DNA from: JBIOHJ01 sp044448905
GTDB lineage: Bacteria; Bacteroidota; Bacteroidia; AKYH767-A; OLB10
Length of the DNA stretch: 27,248 nt
Assembly (NCBI GenBank): GCA_044448905.1
Contig: JBIOHJ010000032.1
Span: forward strand, 1 to 27,248
Direction: 5' to 3'
Under the pieces are notes generated by a model, which was not told the DNA's origin, did not search any database, and saw only the letters and a program-made list of their open reading frames with translations. Below are positions 16,081 to 23,399 of this stretch, piece after piece. Within the stretch, counting starts at the first letter, position 1. Each line of letters begins with the position of its first letter. A program made the translations under genes and the position numbers.

Positions 16081-16101
16081 CTTCTAACATTTCTTCGGAC
16101 A

Positions 16102-16131
16102 TTTAACCAACGCAAATTTCCCTTACTTTTG
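16102..16131 (+). promoter_or_regulatory. promoter of ffh (TTTA, about 18-bp spacer, TACTTTTG)
   Basis: TACTTTTG at 16124-16131 is a perfect -7 element. TTTA at 16102-16105 is a three-of-four -33 match at suitable spacing. The ATG follows 46 bases later, so ffh has a longer leader than its neighbours. Confidence 0.55.
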
Positions 16132-16177
16132 CACCTCTATTTTTTTTATCCCTAATTCGTTATTCGTTGATAAAAAT

Positions 16178-17506
16178 ATGTTTGAAAATTTAAGTGATAA
16201 GCTAGATCGCGCGTTTAAAATCCTCAAAGGCTCAGGAAAAATTACTGAGATTAATGTTGCCGAAACATTAAAGGAAGTCCGCAAAGCCCTGCTCGAAGCC
16301 GATGTGAATTATAAAGTAGCCAAGCAGTTTACCGATACGGTAAAAGAAAAGGCGCTTGGTCAGAATGTATTGCTTGCTGTTTCGCCTGCACAATTAATGG
16401 TGAAAATTGTGCACGATGAATTGGCGAAACTGATGGGTGGCAGCAGCACCGAAATAAATCTGAAAGGAAACCCGGCAGTAATATTAATGTCGGGATTGCA
16501 GGGTTCAGGAAAAACAACCTTGTCGGGAAAGCTTGCGAATTTTCTAAAAAACAAGAAAGGAAAAAGTATATTGCTTGTTGCCTGCGATGTGTACCGCCCA
16601 GCTGCTATTGAGCAGTTAAAAGTTTTGGGAGAACAAATAGAAATAGAGGTGTACAGCGAAGCTGAAAACCAAAACCCCGTTCAGATTGCTAGGAATTCAA
16701 TCGCTCACGCAAAACAAAAATTTAAAGATGTAGTGATTGTTGACACTGCCGGTCGCCTCGCTATTGACGAACAGATGATGAACGAAATAGCAGCCATTAA
16801 AAATGCCGTCAACCCATCTGAAATTTTATTTGTTGTGGATGCAATGACCGGGCAGGATGCTGTAAATACTGCCAAAGCGTTTAACGACCGTTTGAATTTT
16901 GACGGAGTTGTCCTCACTAAGCTGGATGGCGATACCCGTGGTGGCGCAGCTCTTTCCATTAAAGCTGTTGTGGATAAGCCGATAAAATTTGTAGGTACCG
17001 GTGAGAAGATGGATGCCATTGATATTTTTTACCCCGAACGAATGGCTGACCGGATATTGGGAATGGGTGATATCGTTACGTTAGTTGAAAAAGCGCAGGA
17101 ACAGTATGACGAAAAAGAAGCCCGAGAGCTGCAGAAGAAAATTGCTAAGAATAAATTCGACTTTGATGATTTTCTTTCTCAACTTCAGCAAATCAAAAAA
17201 ATGGGAAACATTAAAGACTTGGTAGGAATGATACCCGGAGTTGGAAAAGCTATGAAAGATATTGATGTGGATAACGATTCATTCAAAAGTATCGAAGCCA
17301 TCATTCATTCCATGACTCCCAAAGAAAGAAGCGACCCCTCATTGTTAAGCGGTAACCGCAGAAAAAGATTGGCAGCAGGCAGCGGAACAAATATCCAGGA
17401 GGTGAACAAGCTTGTCAAACAATTTGAAGACATGCGCAAAATGATGAAAATGTTTTCGGGTGGTAATGCACAAAAGATGATGCGCAACATGCCCAAGATG
17501 CGTTAA
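16178..17506 (+). CDS. ffh: signal recognition particle protein Ffh
   Basis: The GTPase that binds 4.5S RNA and signal sequences of nascent membrane proteins and delivers ribosomes to FtsY. The 442 residues hold the N domain (1-95), the G domain with GLQGSGKTT at 106-114, DTAGR at 189-193 and TKLDGD at 247-252, and the methionine-rich M domain (about 329-442). The M domain includes the RNA-binding segment SGNRRKRLAAGSG at 391-403 and Met-rich helices near KMMKMF and KMMRNM. It is full length, with no anomaly. folD follows 77 bp later on the same strand, separated by an inverted repeat. Confidence 0.99.
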   Translation: MFENLSDKLDRAFKILKGSGKITEINVAETLKEVRKALLEADVNYKVAKQFTDTVKEKALGQNVLLAVSPAQLMVKIVHDELAKLMGGSSTEINLKGNPAVILMSGLQGSGKTTLSGKLANFLKNKKGKSILLVACDVYRPAAIEQLKVLGEQIEIEVYSEAENQNPVQIARNSIAHAKQKFKDVVIVDTAGRLAIDEQMMNEIAAIKNAVNPSEILFVVDAMTGQDAVNTAKAFNDRLNFDGVVLTKLDGDTRGGAALSIKAVVDKPIKFVGTGEKMDAIDIFYPERMADRILGMGDIVTLVEKAQEQYDEKEARELQKKIAKNKFDFDDFLSQLQQIKKMGNIKDLVGMIPGVGKAMKDIDVDNDSFKSIEAIIHSMTPKERSDPSLLSGNRRKRLAAGSGTNIQEVNKLVKQFEDMRKMMKMFSGGNAQKMMRNMPKMR

Positions 17507-17510
17507 CCGG

Positions 17511-17582
17511 TTTCCGGTCTACAGTTGACGGTTTAATGTTAACCGGCAGACAACCGTAAACCGTAAACCTTAAACTGTAAAC
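17511..17582. repeat. intergenic inverted repeat between ffh and folD
   Basis: A left arm beginning GTCTACAGTTGACGG (17517-17531) pairs imperfectly with the right arm CCGTAAACCTTAAACTGTAAAC (17561-17582). CCGTAAA is present twice in tandem, and CCGG/CCGGT motifs lie at the left end and in the loop. It fills nearly all of the gap and reaches to within one base of the folD ATG. Confidence 0.55.
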
Positions 17583-17583
17583 A

Positions 17584-18465
17584 ATGATTCTCCTTGACGG
17601 AAAAAAAGCTTCAGAGTTTTTCAAAGCACAAATCGCTGCTGAAGTTGCTTTGCTGAAACAACAGCAAAAAAAAGTTCCTCACCTTGCTGCAATTCTTGTT
17701 GGAAATGACGGGGCATCGGAAACGTATGTGGGAAGCAAAGTAAAAACCTGTGAGCAAATCGGTTTTAAATCTTCGCTGTTTCGTTTTGAAAGCTCTGTTT
17801 CCGAAAAAGAAATTCTAGAAAAAATAAAATCTGTTAATGAGAACGATGACATTGACGGACTCATCGTGCAGCTTCCTATACCAAAACATATTGCATCGCG
17901 AAAAGTTACCGAATCAATTTTACCCGCAAAAGATGTAGATGGATTTCATCCCGTAAATCTTGGCAGGCTTGCACAGGGACAACCGTGCTACATTGCAGCA
18001 ACACCAAAAGGTATTTTACAATTATTAGAACATTACAAAATTGAAACAGAAGGAAAGCATTGCGTTATTGTCGGGCGAAGTAATATTGTTGGATTACCAA
18101 TGAACCTGTTAATGTCACGCAATGCATATCCCGGTAATTGTACTGTTACCGTTTGCCACAGCAAAACAAAAAATATAAAAGCGCACACTTTGCAAGCCGA
18201 TATATTAATTGCTGCATTAGGCAAACCTGAATTTATTAAAGCGGATATGGTGAAAGATGGAGCAGTTGTTATTGATGTGGGCATTACACGCGTTGCATCT
18301 TCAGAAACAAAAAGCGGGTTTAAACTAACGGGGGATGTTAAGTTTGATGAAGTAGCTCCCAAATGCAGTTACATCACACCGGTGCCGGGCGGAGTAGGGC
18401 CAATGACAATAATCGGGCTATTGCAGAATACTTTGTCAGCAGCTAAAAAAGAAATTATTTTTTAA
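17584..18465 (+). CDS. folD: methylenetetrahydrofolate dehydrogenase / methenyl-THF cyclohydrolase
   Basis: A bifunctional folate enzyme converting 5,10-methylene-THF to 10-formyl-THF with NADP reduction, supplying purine and fMet synthesis. The 293 residues show the active-site segment ETYVGSKVKTCEQIG with Tyr48 and Lys52, VQLPIP at 95-100, KDVDGFHPVN at 116-124, the Rossmann loop GRSNIVG at 164-170, and the C-terminal TPVPGGVGPMT signature. Full length. It is flanked on both sides by different inverted repeats. No promoter match is found in the 77-bp gap, so read-through from ffh is plausible. Confidence 0.98.
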   Translation: MILLDGKKASEFFKAQIAAEVALLKQQQKKVPHLAAILVGNDGASETYVGSKVKTCEQIGFKSSLFRFESSVSEKEILEKIKSVNENDDIDGLIVQLPIPKHIASRKVTESILPAKDVDGFHPVNLGRLAQGQPCYIAATPKGILQLLEHYKIETEGKHCVIVGRSNIVGLPMNLLMSRNAYPGNCTVTVCHSKTKNIKAHTLQADILIAALGKPEFIKADMVKDGAVVIDVGITRVASSETKSGFKLTGDVKFDEVAPKCSYITPVPGGVGPMTIIGLLQNTLSAAKKEIIF

Positions 18466-18525
18466 CTCCGCACCTCTGTGCCTCAGCGTTTATTTTTTTA
18501 ACGCAGAGCCGCAAAGACGCAGAGA
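18466..18525. repeat. intergenic inverted repeat, CGCAGAG family
   Basis: The left arm (from CTCCGCACCTCTG near 18466) and right arm (AACGCAGAGCCGCAAAGACG, from 18500) match at about 19 of 27 positions, with several G-T pairs, around a T-rich loop. The right arm is nearly the same sequence as an arm of the element at 27127-27188. It starts at the folD stop and ends 14 bp before queE. Confidence 0.7.
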
Positions 18526-18539
18526 AATAATTGTAAGAA

Positions 18540-19151
18540 ATGAAGCCAGCAAAAAAAAACCTTCCTCTTATGGAATCTTTCTATACCATACAGGGCGAAG
18601 GATTCAATACTGGCAAGGCTGCTTACTTTATACGGCTCGGTGGTTGTGATGTGGGTTGTATCTGGTGCGATGTAAAAGAATCATGGGATGTGAATGCTCA
18701 TCCGGGAGTCGAAATTAAAAAAATTCTAAAGGATGCTTTAGAATATCCTTCACGGTTTGCAGTTGTTACAGGCGGTGAACCGTTAATGCATAATCTCACT
18801 TTTCTTTGTGACGAATTGCGCAAGCATAATTTTACAATCGCGCTTGAAACATCAGGCGCTTATCCGCTTACCGGAAAATTCGACTGGATTTGTGTTTCGC
18901 CTCATAAATTCAAATACCCGTTATCCGCATTATTAAAAATTGCTGATGAACTGAAAGTAGTTGTTTATAATAAATCAGATTTTAAGTGGGCTGAGCAAAA
19001 TGCCAAACAGGTAAAAGCAGATTGTAAACTTTTCCTGCAACCCGAATATGGCAAGTTCAATAAAGTGATGCCGCTGATAATTGAATATGTAAAGCAATAT
19101 CCGCAATGGCAGATTTCTTTGCAATCTCATAAGGTGATGAATGTGTCATGA
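18540..19151 (+). CDS. queE: 7-carboxy-7-deazaguanine synthase (radical SAM)
   Basis: Radical SAM enzyme contracting 6-carboxy-tetrahydropterin to 7-carboxy-7-deazaguanine, an early step to preQ0 and queuosine in tRNA. The 203 residues open with the QueE signature ESFYTIQGEGFNTGKAA. The 4Fe-4S ligands are C36, C40 and C43 in the CxxxCxxC of GGCDVGCIWC. TGGEP at 77-81 and ETSG at 103-106 line the SAM site, and SPH follows at 120-122. The end (ISLQSHKVMNV) is typical. No queC, queD or queF is nearby. The gene begins just after the CGCAGAG-family repeat, and I found no promoter of its own. Confidence 0.96.
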   Translation: MKPAKKNLPLMESFYTIQGEGFNTGKAAYFIRLGGCDVGCIWCDVKESWDVNAHPGVEIKKILKDALEYPSRFAVVTGGEPLMHNLTFLCDELRKHNFTIALETSGAYPLTGKFDWICVSPHKFKYPLSALLKIADELKVVVYNKSDFKWAEQNAKQVKADCKLFLQPEYGKFNKVMPLIIEYVKQYPQWQISLQSHKVMNVS

Positions 19152-19190
19152 AAAATAATAATACGTCATCTCCTCTACATTTTCTTTCCG

Positions 19191-19197
19191 TACTTTG
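19191..19197 (+). promoter_or_regulatory. possible -7 element TACTTTG of the PorE-like gene
   Basis: TACTTTG is one base short of TAnnTTTG. It lies 21 bases before ATG 19219, the usual spacing here, and overlaps the TTG at 19195. This argues that translation starts at 19219 and not at that TTG. Confidence 0.35.
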
Positions 19198-19218
19198 CGT
19201 GAAATTTTTTTATTCTTT

Positions 19219-21153
19219 ATGAAATATTTTTTATCATTCTGCATTCTGCAATTTGCCATTTACGTTTCCTTCGCGCAAAAGCAGCCTGATTACACTTCGA
19301 AATCTTCCAGAGCCATTAGGCTGTTTGAGAATGCTCTTAAATATCTTGACGATAATAATTACAATAAAGCCATTCTATTCCTGAAAGATGCTATTAAAGT
19401 TGATTCAAATTTTATTGAAGCCCATTTTTTAGTTGGGGATATATATGCACAGCAGGATAATTTAAAAGACGCAATTATTGAATACCAAAAAGGATACCTG
19501 GTTAATCCAAACTTTTTTCCAACCGGTTATTATACTCTTGGTAAATACGAAATAGAATATGCAGTATATGAAGATGCTAAAAAACATTTTTTAAAGTATC
19601 TTTCCTTTTCCACAAACAATAAAGAAAAGCGGAATGATGCTGAGAGGCAAATACGCAATTGCATTTTTGCAATAGAAGCATTGAAACACCCTGTCCCTTT
19701 CGAACCAATTAATATGGGTGCGAATGTTAATTCAGAGTTTGACGATTATTTCCCTTCACTGACTGTAGATGAAAATAAATTGCTTTTTACAAGGAATATT
19801 TCTTCTTCTTATTCTTTGTCAGGATTTCAAGAAGATTTTTTTATTAGTGAAAAAAACAATGGCACTTGGCAAAAGGCAATTAATATTGGAATGCCTGTAA
19901 ATACAGATTACAATGAAGGTGCTCCATCTATTTCAGCTGATGGAAAACTTATTTTCTACGCGGCATGCGAATATGTAGGTAGCCATGGTCAGTGTGATAT
20001 TTATTATTCACGGTTTATTGGTAACAATTGGAGTAAACCTATAAATTTAGGCGCACCGGTGAATTCTTTTGCATGGGAATCTCAGCCGTCTTTTTCAACT
20101 GACGGCAGAACACTTTATTTTGCTAGGGGAAGCGGCTCGCCATTACAAGATGAGGACCGGGATATCTATGTAAGCACACTTACAGATAGTGGATGGACTG
20201 CCCCTGAAAAAATAAGAGGAAAAATAAATACCCCATTCAAAGAGGAGTTAGCATATATTCATCCCGATAATCAGTCAATATATTTTGCTTCATCGGGTCA
20301 TCCTGGTATGGGCGGTCTTGATATCTTCATCTCAAGAAAACAATCTGATGGATCATGGGGTGAGCCTGTCAATCTTGGATACCCTATTAATACTGTTAAT
20401 GATGAAACAGGTTTAATTGTTGAGCCAAAAGGAAATAGAGCAATTTATTCTTCTTCCAGGCAAGGTGGTTCTGGCAAACTTGATTTGTATTATTTTGAAT
20501 TACTTGATTCGGTAAGACCTAATGAGGTCAGTTATGTAAAAGGAAAAGTATATGATTCGAAAACCAAACAAGCACTTGAAGCAAAGTTTGAAATTATTGA
20601 ACTCTCCACTGGAAATACAGTAGTTCAAGCATGGTCAGATAAAATTAATGGGGATTTTATAGTTACTCTTCCCTCAGGAAAAGATTATGCACTGAATGTT
20701 TCAAAAGAAGGGTACTTATTTTATTCCGATCATTTCAGCTGCAAAAACCCTGCTGATAAAAAAGATGCATATCACCTCGACATTTCACTCAGCCCTGCAA
20801 AAGCAGGTGAAAAAGTTATTTTAAAAAATATATTCTTCGAAACAGGTTCTTTTGATCTCAAGACTGAATCTTTTCCTGAGCTGAATAAAATAATTGCTTT
20901 TATTAAAAAGAATTTGAGCGTTACAATTGAAATCAGCGGCCATACTGATAATGTTGGAGATGATAAAAGCAATCAAATTCTCTCCGAGAAAAGGGCAAAA
21001 TCGGTTTATGATTTTCTATTGAAAAGTGGTATTGAAACCAATCGTTTAACTTTTAAAGGGTTTGGTGAAAGCAAACCCATTGCTTCCAATGAAAATGAAA
21101 GCGGACGAACCCAAAACCGGAGAACGGAGTTTGCTATTACAGCTGTGAAATAA
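19219..21153 (+). CDS. PorE-like TPR / beta-propeller / CRD / OmpA envelope protein
   Basis: A 644-residue exported protein with the domain order described for the T9SS component PorE. After the signal peptide (cut near FAQ20) come TPR repeats at about 28-155, a PD40 propeller at about 165-430 (PSISADGKLIFYA, PSFSTDGRTLYFARG and similar), a carboxypeptidase-regulatory-like domain at about 438-525, and an OmpA_C peptidoglycan-binding domain at about 532-644. In the last domain, GHTDNVG with Asp577 and SEKRAKSV with Arg592 match the pair that binds diaminopimelate. PorE links the T9SS PorK/N ring to peptidoglycan, and four T9SS cargoes lie in this window. However, PorE of Porphyromonas is a lipoprotein and no lipobox Cys is visible here, and Bacteroidota carry several paralogues with this layout. 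PorE itself is therefore possible but not proven. ATG 19219 is preferred over an upstream TTG. Confidence 0.85.
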   Translation: MKYFLSFCILQFAIYVSFAQKQPDYTSKSSRAIRLFENALKYLDDNNYNKAILFLKDAIKVDSNFIEAHFLVGDIYAQQDNLKDAIIEYQKGYLVNPNFFPTGYYTLGKYEIEYAVYEDAKKHFLKYLSFSTNNKEKRNDAERQIRNCIFAIEALKHPVPFEPINMGANVNSEFDDYFPSLTVDENKLLFTRNISSSYSLSGFQEDFFISEKNNGTWQKAINIGMPVNTDYNEGAPSISADGKLIFYAACEYVGSHGQCDIYYSRFIGNNWSKPINLGAPVNSFAWESQPSFSTDGRTLYFARGSGSPLQDEDRDIYVSTLTDSGWTAPEKIRGKINTPFKEELAYIHPDNQSIYFASSGHPGMGGLDIFISRKQSDGSWGEPVNLGYPINTVNDETGLIVEPKGNRAIYSSSRQGGSGKLDLYYFELLDSVRPNEVSYVKGKVYDSKTKQALEAKFEIIELSTGNTVVQAWSDKINGDFIVTLPSGKDYALNVSKEGYLFYSDHFSCKNPADKKDAYHLDISLSPAKAGEKVILKNIFFETGSFDLKTESFPELNKIIAFIKKNLSVTIEISGHTDNVGDDKSNQILSEKRAKSVYDFLLKSGIETNRLTFKGFGESKPIASNENESGRTQNRRTEFAITAVK

Positions 21154-21161
21154 TTTTTCTT

Positions 21162-21226
21162 AAATAGCCACAGATTCACTGATTGTTTTTTTGTGTAGTT
21201 TTTAATCTGTGAATCTGTGGCTATTT
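21162..21226. repeat. near-perfect 23-bp inverted repeat, terminator-like
   Basis: Arms at 21162-21184 and 21204-21226 are complementary at 22 of 23 positions (ATAGCCACAGATTCAC type) around a 19-base T-rich loop, followed by a T-rich run. It begins 8 bases after the PorE-like stop. Its right arm covers the -33 region of the next promoter. Confidence 0.85.
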
Positions 21227-21238
21227 CTTTTTTTACTT

Positions 21239-21246
21239 TATCTTTG
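21239..21246 (+). promoter_or_regulatory. -7 promoter element TATCTTTG of the kelch-SprB gene
   Basis: A perfect TAnnTTTG, 32 bases before ATG 21279. TCTG at 21214-21217, inside the inverted-repeat arm, is the best -33 candidate, 21 bp upstream. Confidence 0.55.
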
Positions 21247-21278
21247 ATTGAACTTTCAATTCCTAAACCTAAATCAAT

Positions 21279-23096
21279 ATGAAAGCACAATTCCAATTGA
21301 CAGCATTATTATCAGTAATATTTTTTTCTGTTGCAGCACAGGGCGTGTGGACACAAAAAGCAAATTTCGTTGGGGGAGCAGTTACAGAAGCACGCGCATT
21401 CGGAATCGGTAATAAAGGATATTTCGGTGCGGTTACCCCAGATTTATGGGAATACGATCCGGTTGCTGATACCTGGACACAGATGGCTGCTTTTATTGGC
21501 CCGATACGATATAGCGCTGCCGGTTTTTCAATCGGAACAAAAGGATATTTTGGAACAGGGAACTCTTTCAACGATTTTTATGAATACGATCAGGCCACAA
21601 ATACATGGACACAAAAAGCAAACTTTGGTGGCAGCGGACGTGAAGGGGCTGTGGGTTGCGCTATAAACGGAATGGGATACATAGGACTTGGCGGAAGTTA
21701 CCTTAATGACTGGTGGGAGTATGATCCGAATTCTAACGCATGGACACAGAAAGCAAATCTCGGAGGCCCCGGGCGTTATCATGCCGGATGTTTTACAATA
21801 GGAGGGAAAGGATATGTTTGTACGGGATTTAACGGAAGTTTTTTTAATGATTTATGGGAGTATGACCCAGTCAACAACACATGGACTCAAATGGCGAATA
21901 TGCCGGCTGTTACAAGAGACCGTCCGGTAGGAATGTCGGTTGGAACTAAAGGATATATTGTTTCGGGCTGGACAGGCGGCATGGCATTGAATGATGCATG
22001 GGAATGGGATCAACCAACCAATACATGGACGCAATTGCCAAGCTGCCCGGGTGCCCCGCGTTATAATGCCTGCGGATTTTCAGCCGGATTAAAAATATAT
22101 TTTGGTACCGGGTATGTGAGTGGCGGGTCAGATGATTTCTGGGAATATGGCTCTAACTGTTCGTTACAGGCAGCTTCGCAGGCTACATCGTGTAATGGCA
22201 ACTGTGATGGTTCGGCAACCGTAACATTTCCTGATTCGAATGCGGTAGCAAGCTACCTGTGGTCAAACGGAAATACAACACAAAGCATTAGCGGAATTTG
22301 TGCGGGAAATTATATAGTGACTGTTACAGATACTACCGGTTGCACTTCAAATTTTGTAGTTACTGTATCGGAGCCTCCGGCTATTGTTGCCGCCTCTACT
22401 TCAACACAACCTACTTGTTTTGGTTCAATTGATGGAGGTCTTTGTGCTGTTCCTTCCGGTGGTGTTCCGCCTTATGTTTCTTATTTATGGTCAACTACTG
22501 CAACCACACAATGTATTCAGAATATTGGTGCGGGTAGCTATACAGTTACGATAGCCGATACAAACGGTTGCACCGGTGTAAGTACCTTAACACTTGCACA
22601 ACCGGCAGCTATTATACTTAACATTTCTCATACCGATGCGACCTGTGCAACCTGCCCGAATGGTACAGCTTCTGCCTCATTAAGCGGTGGAGTAGGCCCG
22701 TATTCGTACAGCTGGTCAAATGGGGCAACTTCGGCATTTATAACAGGGTTATTACCCGGCATGTATACCTGTTGTGTGACTGATAATAACGGCTGTACAG
22801 CATGTGACAGCGTGGGAGTTGGAAATTTAACTTCTGTAAATGAAAGTAACCTCGAAACGGAGTTGCATATTTCACCCAATCCGTTTAACGAGGATATCTT
22901 TATAGAATGTAATAGCTTGCCGTTAGTAAATTGCCAATTGCTTTTAAGAGATCATTTCGGAAGGATAATTGGTGCTAAATATGTAAAAAATAATGGCACC
23001 ATTATTATTAATTCAAAAGATTTGCGTGCCGGAGTTTATATTCTTGAATTCGGTTATGATACTAATAAAGTATTCCGGAAATTAGTGAAATACTGA
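21279..23096 (+). CDS. secreted kelch-propeller protein with SprB repeats and T9SS sorting domain
   Basis: A 605-residue exported surface or secreted protein. The signal peptide ends near VAA-Q21. Residues 22-292 form a six-bladed kelch propeller: the WEYDP..NTWTQ strand recurs at about 57, 101, 146, 193 and 241. The ring closes by pairing the initial VWTQKANF with the final FWEYGSN (287-293). Three SprB-type repeats follow at about 305-366, 380-442 and 453-514, each with a Cys near its start, a central SYLWS or SYSWS and a VTVTDTTGC-like end. SprB repeats are named after the gliding adhesin of Flavobacterium. Residues 527-605 are a T9SS sorting domain (ISPNPFNEDIFI to KVFRKLVKY). A binding or adhesion role is inferred; no ligand can be named. 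Confidence 0.92.
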   Translation: MKAQFQLTALLSVIFFSVAAQGVWTQKANFVGGAVTEARAFGIGNKGYFGAVTPDLWEYDPVADTWTQMAAFIGPIRYSAAGFSIGTKGYFGTGNSFNDFYEYDQATNTWTQKANFGGSGREGAVGCAINGMGYIGLGGSYLNDWWEYDPNSNAWTQKANLGGPGRYHAGCFTIGGKGYVCTGFNGSFFNDLWEYDPVNNTWTQMANMPAVTRDRPVGMSVGTKGYIVSGWTGGMALNDAWEWDQPTNTWTQLPSCPGAPRYNACGFSAGLKIYFGTGYVSGGSDDFWEYGSNCSLQAASQATSCNGNCDGSATVTFPDSNAVASYLWSNGNTTQSISGICAGNYIVTVTDTTGCTSNFVVTVSEPPAIVAASTSTQPTCFGSIDGGLCAVPSGGVPPYVSYLWSTTATTQCIQNIGAGSYTVTIADTNGCTGVSTLTLAQPAAIILNISHTDATCATCPNGTASASLSGGVGPYSYSWSNGATSAFITGLLPGMYTCCVTDNNGCTACDSVGVGNLTSVNESNLETELHISPNPFNEDIFIECNSLPLVNCQLLLRDHFGRIIGAKYVKNNGTIIINSKDLRAGVYILEFGYDTNKVFRKLVKY

Positions 23097-23105
23097 AGTT
23101 CCTGT

Positions 23106-23396
23106 ATGGACAAGGATACCCGCAATACGGTTACCGCATATTTACTTTTTGTTTACGGATGTATAATCATTCCAGTTTTTTTAATCAGCTTTGAAAGCGG
23201 GGCTTACGGAGTAAATCTCATTCCTGTTTTGGCATTTACTGTAATTATATCGCTTATTTCAGGAATGTTGTTTTACAATTTAAAAATACAGATGCGCTAC
23301 AACTTCCGCATATTTATGTACTTGTGCTTTATTACTGCAGTAAATATTTTTACCTGGTTTATGATATGTGACGGGACTTTTATTTTCAGAGAATAG
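23106..23396 (+). CDS. small three-helix membrane protein, unknown function
   Basis: A 96-residue hydrophobic protein with predicted helices at about 10-29, 35-58 and 68-88 and a charged start (MDKDTRN). It matches no family I know. It begins 9 bp after the kelch-SprB stop, so it is probably translated from the same transcript, and ends 3 bp before the stop of the convergent M14 gene. The tight fit and the membrane-like composition support a real gene. Confidence 0.6.
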   Translation: MDKDTRNTVTAYLLFVYGCIIIPVFLISFESGAYGVNLIPVLAFTVIISLISGMLFYNLKIQMRYNFRIFMYLCFITAVNIFTWFMICDGTFIFRE

Positions 23397-23399
23397 TCA

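Noticed and set aside
16059..16177. 4.5S RNA or other RNA gene next to ffh
   Set aside because: The gap is filled by two divergent promoters and an AT-rich leader; no conserved GGAA tetraloop-type hairpin is visible.
19195..19221. TTG start giving an eight-residue longer PorE-like protein
   Set aside because: The TTG overlaps the probable -7 element, and ATG 19219 gives a normal signal peptide at the usual distance.
21162..21226. Insertion sequence or its terminal repeats
   Set aside because: Only 19 bases lie between the arms and no transposase is present in the window; it is a hairpin, not an IS.
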